Positions 46,189 through 52,875 of a stretch of DNA of 64,000 nt are shown piece by piece. Position 1 is the first letter of the stretch; every line of letters begins with the position of its first letter. Origin of the DNA: Candidatus Paralachnospira caecorum (GTDB taxonomy: Bacteria > Bacillota > Clostridia > Lachnospirales > Lachnospiraceae); the NCBI GenBank assembly GCA_904379015.1, contig CAJFHG010000002.1, positions 62,001 through 126,000 of the forward strand, in the 5' to 3' direction. The notes under the pieces were generated by a model. It saw only the letters and a list, made by a program, of their open reading frames with translations, was not told the DNA's origin and ran no database searches. A program made the translations under genes and the position numbers.

Positions 46189-46695
46189 TCAGGCCCAGTA
46201 CAGGCCGGCCATATCCAGAATCCAGTACAGAATGCCCGCGATCCAGCTGGCAAAGGTCCCATACAGAATCACCGGACCGGCGATGGTAAAAATCTTGCAG
46301 CCGATGCCGAATACCTGTCCCTCTTTCTTGTATTCGATGGCCGGCGCCACCACAGAATTGGCAAACCCCGTGATGGGCACCAGCGCTCCCGCGCCTCCGA
46401 AGGTGACGATCTTCGGAAAAATGTTGAGCCCGGTCAGTATGATCGCGCTGCCGATCAGAATGATCAGCGTCCACGCCGAAGCCGCGTCCTTTTCCATTCC
46501 GCCTGCCAGAAACTGATTGGTGATCCACTGAGCCGCGAGACAGATGATCCCGCCTGTGAGAAACGCCTTCAGCATATTCAGCGGCGTGCTGTGGACAGGC
46601 GTCACCTGCTTGACATACTGCTCATATTCTCTGGCGTCCATATCCGGCCCGGCCTGCTTCTGTCCCGTCCGGGTTCCATTGATTTTCTGCTCCAC
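46189..46695 (-). CDS. spoVAC: Stage V sporulation protein AC
   Basis: SpoVAC is a membrane protein of the SpoVA channel, with mechanosensitive behaviour in Bacillus. The 168 residues begin with a charged segment (YEQYVKQVTPVHSTPLNMLKAFLTGG) and contain four to five hydrophobic stretches, with FPKIVTFGGAGALVPITGFANSVVAPAIEYKKEG conserved. The start codon is GTG, with GAGGAGGGAATCATC upstream. It lies between spoVAB and spoVAD. Confidence 0.95.
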   Translation of the reverse strand: MEQKINGTRTGQKQAGPDMDAREYEQYVKQVTPVHSTPLNMLKAFLTGGIICLAAQWITNQFLAGGMEKDAASAWTLIILIGSAIILTGLNIFPKIVTFGGAGALVPITGFANSVVAPAIEYKKEGQVFGIGCKIFTIAGPVILYGTFASWIAGILYWILDMAGLYWA

Positions 46696-46730
46696 GATGA
46701 TTCCCTCCTCTGTTCTGTTTCATCGGGTGT

Positions 46731-47156
46731 CTATCCCGCGAAATGCCGGAAAAAATAGACGGCCGCTCCGATCCCCTTTCCGGCCGCGATGGCCAGTATG
46801 ATATACTGGATCCCCGTGGCCAGCCGGATCCTCCGGCTCAGGACCGGAAGCGCGTTGAGTGTTTCTGCCAGAGACATGATCAGACAGCCCACAAAGACGC
46901 CCGCTCCCAGGCCGAACAGGATCAGAAGCGGATAACCGCCCGGAATCGAAATCTGATAAAGATTCATCACATTTCCCAGGGTCCCGCCCACCACGATAAA
47001 GTCCTCGATCAGCCGGGTATGCTTCGCGGTATGAGTTTTCCCGATCAGGCGCGCCACCACGCCGATGGTCACGATAAACGCAAAGATCCCGGCCGCGATC
47101 ACGCCTCCGGCACAAAGCCCCACGATCCCCAGAAACAGCTGCTTAAGATACATCAA
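46731..47156 (-). CDS. spoVAB: Stage V sporulation protein AB
   Basis: SpoVAB is a small inner-spore-membrane protein of the SpoVA group. The 141 residues have four hydrophobic segments and the family pattern GLCAGGVIAAGIFAFIVTIGVVARLIGKT, YEDFIVVGG-like IEDFIVVGGTLGNVMNLY and GVFVGCLIMSLAETLNALPVL...RRIRL. The start is TTG (nine bases from GGAGG) or the ATG immediately after; the track uses TTG. Its start lies inside the end of spoVAA (14-base overlap). Confidence 0.93.
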   Translation of the reverse strand: MMYLKQLFLGIVGLCAGGVIAAGIFAFIVTIGVVARLIGKTHTAKHTRLIEDFIVVGGTLGNVMNLYQISIPGGYPLLILFGLGAGVFVGCLIMSLAETLNALPVLSRRIRLATGIQYIILAIAAGKGIGAAVYFFRHFAG

Positions 47157-47769
47157 TGCCGGATTCCTCCCTGCCCGCGTTCTGGATCAGCGTTGTGTTC
47201 ACCTCTGTCTCATAGGAACGCATCTGCACTTCAATGGGAGTGGGATCCCTGGACAGGGCCGCCTTCGAGAAATGATTGAAAAACACCAGGATCCCCAGCG
47301 GCAGGCCGATCGAATACATCAGCTCGATGACAGTGGGACCCTGGGGCTCCGTTCCCATCACCTGATAATAGATGTGTCCGAATACATTCGCCACATCCCC
47401 GTCGTTGTTGAAGGTCATAATAGCAAACGCCGCCCCGAAAAAGGCGATCACACAGACAGCCGCGGTTTTGAGCCATTCCCGGACAGGGCGGCAGGCAGGC
47501 GCCGGCTGATAATCAATGATGCAGTCCGTCTCTCCGATATTATTGATCTCCACCCGGTCATCCAGCTGTTCCATCTTGCGGATCAGATCCATCACAGACA
47601 TCACATACCGTTCTTTTTTCTCTGACCGGATGTTCAGCACCTTGAGGGCCCTGCATTTGCTTTCGATCGCCTTATCCCGGCACCAGACTGTGCCCAGCTG
47701 TCCCAGGAACACTTCCTTCCCGTGAACCTCCGTACACTGGTTCAGCTTCAGATACAGCACTTCGCTCAT
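47143..47769 (-). CDS. spoVAA: Stage V sporulation protein AA
   Basis: SpoVAA is a membrane protein of the SpoVA machinery. The 208 residues have a soluble N-terminal domain (LYLKLNQCTEVHGKEVFLGQLGTVWC...), then two membrane helices (about 100-120 and 150-175) separated by FNNDGDVANVFGHIYYQVMG and ending in a short cytoplasmic tail. It overlaps the small upstream membrane gene by four bases (ATGA) and spoVAB by 14. Confidence 0.94.
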   Translation of the reverse strand: MSEVLYLKLNQCTEVHGKEVFLGQLGTVWCRDKAIESKCRALKVLNIRSEKKERYVMSVMDLIRKMEQLDDRVEINNIGETDCIIDYQPAPACRPVREWLKTAAVCVIAFFGAAFAIMTFNNDGDVANVFGHIYYQVMGTEPQGPTVIELMYSIGLPLGILVFFNHFSKAALSRDPTPIEVQMRSYETEVNTTLIQNAGREESGIDVS

Positions 47770-47987
47770 AGCTTCCTCGCCGCCCTGTTCATTTTTTCAC
47801 AGATATACATGCTTCCGTCCCTGATCTTTTCCTTCAGCATGGCGCCCTCATCCTTCACGGCCTGCACCAGCGTTCCCTTATTTTCCGGCTCTTCTCTTCC
47901 TGACGACGCCGCGTATCCGATCGCCACGGCCGCCGCGGCCGCCAGAAGCAGGCAGATGATCCATTTTTTCCGTTTTGACATACACAT
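47766..47987 (-). CDS. Small membrane protein between sigF and spoVA
   Basis: The 73-residue protein has a basic start (MSKRKKW), one hydrophobic helix (IICLLLAAAAAVAIGYAA) and a soluble tail (SSGREEPENKGTLVQAVKDEGAMLKEKIRDG...). It is not a recognised SpoVA subunit. AAGGAGATGGTGGT precedes the ATG, its stop overlaps spoVAA, and it is the first gene after a sigma-G-like promoter, so it is probably made in the forespore with SpoVA. Function unknown. Confidence 0.75.
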   Translation of the reverse strand: MCMSKRKKWIICLLLAAAAAVAIGYAASSGREEPENKGTLVQAVKDEGAMLKEKIRDGSMYICEKMNRAARKL

Positions 47988-48018
47988 ACCACCATCTCCT
48001 TTTCTTTTCTGATGATAG

Positions 48019-48048
48019 TATTATGAAGCCGAAATCTGTTTTTTATAC
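48019..48048 (-). promoter_or_regulatory. Sigma-F/sigma-G-type promoter of the spoVA operon
   Basis: Minus strand GTATA, 18-base spacer, CATAATA. This matches the sigma-G form (GHATR ... CATNHTA) and sits in the 70-base gap between sigF and the small membrane gene. Confidence 0.7.
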
Positions 48049-48057
48049 AGAGATTCT

Positions 48058-48771
48058 TCACAGGCGCCTCCGCATGGACTGCAGGATCTTCTTCTCCAGT
48101 CTTGAGACCTGAACCTGAGAAATCCCGAGCTCCGCCGCCACCTGCGTCTGGGTCTTGTCCATGTAATAACGCATGACGATCAGCCTCTGCTCCTGGGGTT
48201 TGAGCTCTTTCAGAAGCCTGGCCACCACCAGCTTGTTCAGGACCCCCTCGTCCTCCTCCTTTTTGTCCTCCAGCTTGTCTATGAGATAAATGGCGTTCCC
48301 GTCTCCATGATAGATCGTCTTGTAGAGAGATTCCACCTCCGCGCCCGATTCCATGGCCGCCGCCAGCTCCATGGGCTCCACCTCCAGAGCCGCCGCCAGT
48401 TCCTCCAGCGTTGGTTCCCTGCCCAGCGCGGTCCCCAGCTTTTCTTTTTCTGTTCTGGCCTTCGCCGCCATCTCCTTCAGGGAGCGGCTGATCTTGATCA
48501 TGCCGTCGTCCCGCAGAAAGCGTTTGATCTCTCCGGTGATCATGGGAATGGCATAGGTGGAGAACCTGACATCAAAGGCCAGATCAAATTTATCGATCGC
48601 CTTCAGCAGCCCGATGCTGCCGATCTGAAACAGATCCTCCGGCTCATGGCCGCGGCCGAGAAACCTCCGGACCACGCTCCAGACAAGCCCCATATTTTCC
48701 GATACCAGTCTGTCTCTTGCTTCTTTATCCCCCGCGTGTGCCGATTGGATCAGTTCCATCGTCTCGTCCAT
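48058..48771 (-). CDS. sigF: RNA polymerase sigma-F factor
   Basis: SigF is the first forespore-specific sigma factor. The 237 residues show region 2 (NMGLVWSVVRRFLGRGHEPEDLFQIGSIGLLKAIDKFD...FSTYAIPMITGEIKRFLRDDG), region 3 and region 4 (LKPQEQRLIVMRYYMDKTQTQVAAELGISQVQVSRLEKKIL). Being third after spoIIAA and spoIIAB identifies it as sigF rather than sigG or sigB. It is 16 bases after spoIIAB. Confidence 0.97.
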   Translation of the reverse strand: MDETMELIQSAHAGDKEARDRLVSENMGLVWSVVRRFLGRGHEPEDLFQIGSIGLLKAIDKFDLAFDVRFSTYAIPMITGEIKRFLRDDGMIKISRSLKEMAAKARTEKEKLGTALGREPTLEELAAALEVEPMELAAAMESGAEVESLYKTIYHGDGNAIYLIDKLEDKKEEDEGVLNKLVVARLLKELKPQEQRLIVMRYYMDKTQTQVAAELGISQVQVSRLEKKILQSMRRRL

Positions 48772-48787
48772 ACGCGCCTCCTATGTA

Positions 48788-49231
48788 TTACACCGGGAAA
48801 ACAGACCCTATCTTTTTCACCATCCGCACCCGGGTTCCCTTCCCCGGTTCCGATTCCACATCGACCTCATCCATGAAAGCCTCCATAAAGGAAAATCCCA
48901 TGCCGGACCGTTCTCTGGAAGGTTTTGAGGTGTACAGCGGCTCCATGGCCCGTCTGATATCGGCAATGCCCACCCCGTCGTCTTCCACGACCACCGTCAG
49001 GCTCTTTCCCTCCGCAGTGAGAAACAGGCGGACGATCCCCTCCTCCTTTTCATACCCATGGATCACCGCGTTGGTCACTGCCTCCGATACCGCTGTTTTG
49101 ATGTCTTCGATCTCCTCTACCGTCGGATCCAGTCTGGCGGCGAAAACCGCCGTGACCACCCGGGCAAACTGTTCATTATGGGAACGGCTCTCAAATTCCA
49201 GCTTTACGGTCTCTTTGCTGCTGCTGTTCAT
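48788..49231 (-). CDS. spoIIAB: Anti-sigma-F factor (serine kinase)
   Basis: SpoIIAB binds and holds SigF, and phosphorylates SpoIIAA. The 147 residues have the GHKL ATP-binding fold: the N box EIEDIKTAVSEAVTNAVIHGY, then VVEDDGVGIADI (G1) and ERSGMGFSFMEAFMDEV (G2). I start at ATG-AAC after AAAGGAGAAGAAATAAG; the longer track ORF runs into spoIIAA. It is the middle gene of spoIIA. Confidence 0.96.
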   Translation of the reverse strand: MNSSSKETVKLEFESRSHNEQFARVVTAVFAARLDPTVEEIEDIKTAVSEAVTNAVIHGYEKEEGIVRLFLTAEGKSLTVVVEDDGVGIADIRRAMEPLYTSKPSRERSGMGFSFMEAFMDEVDVESEPGKGTRVRMVKKIGSVFPV

Positions 49232-49247
49232 CTTATTTCTTCTCCTT

Positions 49248-49571
49248 TCACATTTCTGCTTCCCAGTTCCGGATGAGCCGGTAAATACCGGACATCTCCA
49301 GAATTTTGGATACTCTGGGACTGACATGCTCCACAAACACTTCTCCGCCCACAGCCGTCAGCTCTTTATAACGCCCCAGGATCATTCCGATTCCGGAACT
49401 GTCCATAAAATCTGTCTTGGCAAAATCAAATACGAGACGGGTGATGCACCTTTTTCCTCTGGCTTCCGCGATTTCCGCCTTGATCTCCAGGCTGCTGTGA
49501 TGGTCCACCTCCTTCGGCATCAGCACATACAGAACATTTCCTCTGACTTTATAGTTTTTCCCGTTTTCCAA
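49248..49571 (-). CDS. spoIIAA: Anti-sigma-F factor antagonist
   Basis: SpoIIAA is the STAS-domain protein that, when unphosphorylated, releases SigF from SpoIIAB. The 107 residues end the core with DFMDSSGIGMILGRY; Ser58 in DSSG is the expected phosphorylation site. The start codon is TTG with AGGAGGAATAAAAA nine bases upstream and no ATG alternative, which may keep its level low. It is the first gene of the spoIIA operon; a structured repeat lies just upstream. Confidence 0.96.
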   Translation of the reverse strand: MENGKNYKVRGNVLYVLMPKEVDHHSSLEIKAEIAEARGKRCITRLVFDFAKTDFMDSSGIGMILGRYKELTAVGGEVFVEHVSPRVSKILEMSGIYRLIRNWEAEM

Positions 49572-49630
49572 TTTTTATTCCTCCTGTTCCCATCTGATTT
49601 CATAAGGACTCTTCCCCTTATCGCATCAAA

Positions 49631-49711
49631 TAAGAATCCTGCTTTGCAGGATTCTCCACCTGCGGCGGATCGCTTCAGCGATCTATTCCACTCCGCCGCA
49701 GCGCGATCCTG
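49631..49711. repeat. Structured intergenic repeat, copy 1
   Basis: About 80 bases nearly identical (three mismatches seen) to 60736-60816, in the same orientation. It holds two stems: AGAATCCTGC/GCAGGATTCT and CTGCGGCGGA/TCCGCCGCAG, the latter enclosing GCGAT-type pairing. Here it lies between spoIIAA and the TPR gene. Confidence 0.85.
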
Positions 49712-49717
49712 TGAAAC

Positions 49718-49760
49718 AAAAAAAGAGACACATCCGTTTTTCCTTGGTATGTGTCTCTCT
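49718..49760 (-). terminator. Terminator of the TPR gene
   Basis: GAGACACAT pairs with ATGTGTCTC followed by TTTTTTT on the minus strand, about 45 bases after the TPR stop. Confidence 0.9.
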
Positions 49761-49802
49761 GTCCTGTTTTCAGCGGGCCGCCGTCCCGGCCCTGATCTTT
49801 TT

Positions 49803-51203
49803 TTAATATCCTCTCTGCTGCCGCGCGGCTGTTCCCCATGTGGTATTGGCATAGGTGGGGTTGTCGATCAGCTGATTGTAATAGCTGACCGCGGTCGACC
49901 AGTCGCCCAGATTCTGATAGCAGACGCCCATATAGAAGATCACCTCCGGATAATCCGGCTGCAGCTGCAGACATCTGGTGAAATAAGTCACCGCTGTCTC
50001 CCATTCCCTGGCGTCATAGGCAGTTCTGCCCAGATTATACAGATTCTGGACACCGCTTTCATTGAACTCTGTATTGAGCGAATTGTAAACGCTCTGGAAC
50101 GTGTCATTGGTGACCAGAGACGAATCAATCGACGCGAACGCGTCCATCGCCCCGATATAGTCGCCGTTCGCCCGGAGATTGAGCACATTGATCAGCTTGT
50201 TGTACTCATTGATGATCCCGCTGTCTCCCGTATAGGCAGACAGTTCATTCTCCAGATTGGTCTTTTCGCTGTTCAGCGTATTGATCTGATCCTCCAGATT
50301 GGTAATCGTGGTATCCCGCTGGGAGATTTTTTCGTTGTAGCTCAGAACCTGCTCATTGAACCCGGCATTCAGAGCCCGCTCCCGCACCGGGAAGATCAGA
50401 AAATAGGTGAACAGCACGCCGACCACCAGGCCCACTGCCAGCAGCAGAACTGTCGCCCAGCTGCCCGTCCCCTCCCGGTAAGTGGGCACGATCGACTCGT
50501 CGCGGACCGCCGACTCGAACAGGTCCCGTTCCTGATTTTTTCTCGTCCTGTTTTTGTTCTTTTCCTTCGCGACCGCCTTTTTGTTTTTCGCGATCTCCTT
50601 GAGCTCGTCCAGATAAGCCAGAGCGGCCGTATTATTGACATCGATATTCAGGATCGCCCGGATCGTTTTTTCCGCCTTGGCATACTCCTCCTTTTTCAGA
50701 TACAGAAGGCCGAGAAGCTGATATGCCTTCACAAACCTGGGATTCATGCTGATGACCTTCTTGGCCTGCAGAAGCGCCAGGTCTTCGCTGTCATGACGCG
50801 CGTAGTAGAGGGCCTGGTTGAACTTTTTCAGGGTCTGGTTCATCTGATTCAGTCTGGACTGCTTGGACTGGAGCTTTTTCAGATACTCCGCAGCCAGATT
50901 GTCATGAGGCTTCAGATTCTTACTGATCACCCATTCCGCCAGCGCGTCCACCGTCTCTCCCATCTCATAATAGATCAGTCCCAGAAGATTGCGCGCATCT
51001 GTATTCTTTTTATAGAGATCCAGGCTCTTTTTCAGATAAACGGCCGCACCGGAAAGATCCCGCACCTTCGCTTTCTCCAGTCCAACATTATAATATGTAT
51101 TGGACGTCCGGATCACCTTCCTGTACAGGGTCAGATCCCGCCCGCAGACGGGGCAGTACTGGCCGTTTCCCACCACCTGATGATGGCAATATAAACACTC
51201 CAT
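49803..51203 (-). CDS. Zinc-ribbon/TPR single-pass membrane protein
   Basis: The 466-residue protein starts with a zinc ribbon (CLYCHHQVVGNGQYCPVCG), followed by cytoplasmic TPR-like helices (about 30-200), a basic linker and one membrane helix (WATVLLLAVGLVVGVLFTYFLIF, about 250-272). The outer part has a coiled coil (QRDTTITNLEDQINTLNSEKTNLENELSAY) and two or three further TPRs near the C terminus (AREWETAVTYFTRCLQLQPDYPEVIFYMGVCY). TPRs on both sides suggest a scaffold. It pairs with a 50-residue protein directly upstream. Function unknown. Confidence 0.8.
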   Translation of the reverse strand: MECLYCHHQVVGNGQYCPVCGRDLTLYRKVIRTSNTYYNVGLEKAKVRDLSGAAVYLKKSLDLYKKNTDARNLLGLIYYEMGETVDALAEWVISKNLKPHDNLAAEYLKKLQSKQSRLNQMNQTLKKFNQALYYARHDSEDLALLQAKKVISMNPRFVKAYQLLGLLYLKKEEYAKAEKTIRAILNIDVNNTAALAYLDELKEIAKNKKAVAKEKNKNRTRKNQERDLFESAVRDESIVPTYREGTGSWATVLLLAVGLVVGVLFTYFLIFPVRERALNAGFNEQVLSYNEKISQRDTTITNLEDQINTLNSEKTNLENELSAYTGDSGIINEYNKLINVLNLRANGDYIGAMDAFASIDSSLVTNDTFQSVYNSLNTEFNESGVQNLYNLGRTAYDAREWETAVTYFTRCLQLQPDYPEVIFYMGVCYQNLGDWSTAVSYYNQLIDNPTYANTTWGTAARQQRGY

Positions 51204-51210
51204 ATGATTC

Positions 51211-51363
51211 CTACTCTCTGTCGTCCTGCTCGTACTGTTCCTTCAGAAATTCCACCATGATATCCGTCACATCGGTGATGTCCCGGTTCACGATCGTATC
51301 TTCCACCTGGTCAATGTCCCGGCTGGGCTGGAACTTGGCCAGTTCTTCCTCAAAATTAAGCAT
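51211..51363 (-). CDS. Conserved-looking 50-residue acidic protein
   Basis: This short ORF, absent from the track, encodes MLNFEEELAKFQPSRDIDQV... ending FLKEQYEQDDRE. It is soluble, acidic and probably helical. A weak ribosome site (AAAGGATGAGG) precedes the ATG, and its stop lies seven bases before the TPR gene start, so the two form one operon. The composition and spacing support it as real; its function is unknown. Confidence 0.65.
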   Translation of the reverse strand: MLNFEEELAKFQPSRDIDQVEDTIVNRDITDVTDIMVEFLKEQYEQDDRE

Positions 51364-51508
51364 GCTGCCTCATCCTTTCCGCACTGCGTCCGGACCTTCG
51401 TCCGGAGCTTCCTGTGCACAGTTGTCTTCTGTCCGGCCTGTTTCCGCCGCCGGAAACACAAAAATGCCATTCATTGACATAAAAAAGTATATCATAACAA
51501 CTGAAAGT

Positions 51509-51537
51509 ATTCTACTACAAATCGGCGCATTTTACAA
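51509..51537 (-). promoter_or_regulatory. Promoter of the 50-residue/TPR unit
   Basis: Minus strand TTGTAA, 17-base spacer, TAGAAT, about 145 bases upstream of the small ORF and directly after the folC terminator. Confidence 0.5.
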
Positions 51538-51538
51538 T

Positions 51539-51570
51539 TGAAAAAGGACGACAGAAATTGTCATCCTTTG
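51539..51570 (-). terminator. valS-folC terminator
   Basis: AAAGGATGACA pairs with TGTCGTCCTTT followed by TTC on the minus strand. The stem includes the folC stop codon. Confidence 0.75.
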
Positions 51571-52862
51571 ACAGGCGCCTCCTTTAAAAGCGCTTTGATG
51601 CTGCCGGCCAGATACAGAGACCCTGCTATAAATACCAGATCTCCGTCCTGCTTTTTCTCCAGAGCAAAGGAAAAGGCGTCCCGGATATGTCCGAAGCTCC
51701 AGATGGGCCGGTCTGTTTTTTTCTGAAATGCCGCGAGGATGTTCGCGAGGGGCAGCGCCCGGTAGCTGTCCAGCTCCGTCAGGATAAATCCCGCGAAATC
51801 CGCTCCCCGGCAGATCTCATCGATCATGGTCTCGTAATCCTTTTCCACGACCGCCGAAAACAGGAGATATTTTCTGCCTCTGCAGGGGATCTTTTCCACT
51901 GTCTCCAGAAAGACCCGGATCCCGTCGTCATTGTGCGCCCCGTCCATATAGACACCCGGCAGAACCGGTTCCATCCGTCCCGGCCAGGAAGCATGGAGAA
52001 GCCCCTCCTTCACGCCCTCCGCGGTTCCTGTGAGGATCCAGGCTGCTTCCGCGGCCAGGGACGCGTTCATGGCCTGATAATCGGCCACAAAGGACACCCG
52101 GAATTCCTCGCCCCCGAAAGGTTTCTTCCGGATCCGGAAGCAGATTCCGCTCTGATCCCGGGACATGATCTCAAAATCCCCGGGACTGACCGGAACTGCC
52201 TCTGCCTTCAGCCCCGCCGCGGTTTTCCGGATCACCGCAGAGGCCTCCGGCACGCTGTCGTCATAGACCACCGGACAGCCTTCCTTGATGATGCCGGCCT
52301 TTTCTCCCGCGATGGCGGCAATGGTGTCTCCCAGAATCTCCGTGTGATCCAGGCTGATGGAGGCAATAACGCACACGGCCGGCTTTTCGATTACATTGGT
52401 GGCATCCAGCCGGCCCCCGAGTCCCACCTCCAGCACTGTGACATCTACCCCTTTTTCCCGGAAGATCAGCATTCCGATCAGAAAAAGAAATTCAAAATAC
52501 GAGGGATGGACAATCTCGTCCCTGTGCTCCATGCACAGATCATAGATCCTGTGAAAGGCATCCAGAAAAACAGCTTCCTCCACCTGCTCTCCGTCTATCA
52601 GGAACCGCTCCGTAATATCCACCAGATGGGGGGACACAAAGGTCCCCACATGAAGTCCCTGCTCCTTCAGGATGCTGCTCATAAAGGCGCAGACCGACCC
52701 TTTTCCGTTGGTGCCGGCCACATGGACAAATTTCTGGCCCTGCTGGGGATCCCCCAAAAGCTTCAGGATCTTCCGCTCGTTCTCCATCGTTGTCTTCCTG
52801 GAAAAACGGGGAATCCCGTTGAGATATTCTTCCGCTTCTTTTATATTCATTCTGTGTTCCAT
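51561..52862 (-). CDS. folC: Folylpolyglutamate synthase / dihydrofolate synthase
   Basis: It adds glutamate to dihydropteroate and/or folates, keeping folate in the cell. The 433 residues belong to the Mur-ligase-like family: HVAGTNGKGSVCAFMSSILKEQG (ATP loop), FVSPHLVDITERF, LGGRLDATNVI, SLDHTEILGDTI and DGAHNDDGI. The ATG at 52862 and a GTG one codon earlier both sit near AAGGAAG; I chose ATG. It begins 13 bases after valS and shares its T-box-controlled message. Confidence 0.95.
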   Translation of the reverse strand: MEHRMNIKEAEEYLNGIPRFSRKTTMENERKILKLLGDPQQGQKFVHVAGTNGKGSVCAFMSSILKEQGLHVGTFVSPHLVDITERFLIDGEQVEEAVFLDAFHRIYDLCMEHRDEIVHPSYFEFLFLIGMLIFREKGVDVTVLEVGLGGRLDATNVIEKPAVCVIASISLDHTEILGDTIAAIAGEKAGIIKEGCPVVYDDSVPEASAVIRKTAAGLKAEAVPVSPGDFEIMSRDQSGICFRIRKKPFGGEEFRVSFVADYQAMNASLAAEAAWILTGTAEGVKEGLLHASWPGRMEPVLPGVYMDGAHNDDGIRVFLETVEKIPCRGRKYLLFSAVVEKDYETMIDEICRGADFAGFILTELDSYRALPLANILAAFQKKTDRPIWSFGHIRDAFSFALEKKQDGDLVFIAGSLYLAGSIKALLKEAPVKG

Positions 52863-52875
52863 CACTGCCGCTTCC

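Noticed and set aside
48717-51194. 825-residue plus-strand ORF
   Set aside because: It is the antisense shadow of spoIIAB, spoIIAA and the TPR gene, crosses their terminators and the repeat, and has no ribosome site or recognisable domain.
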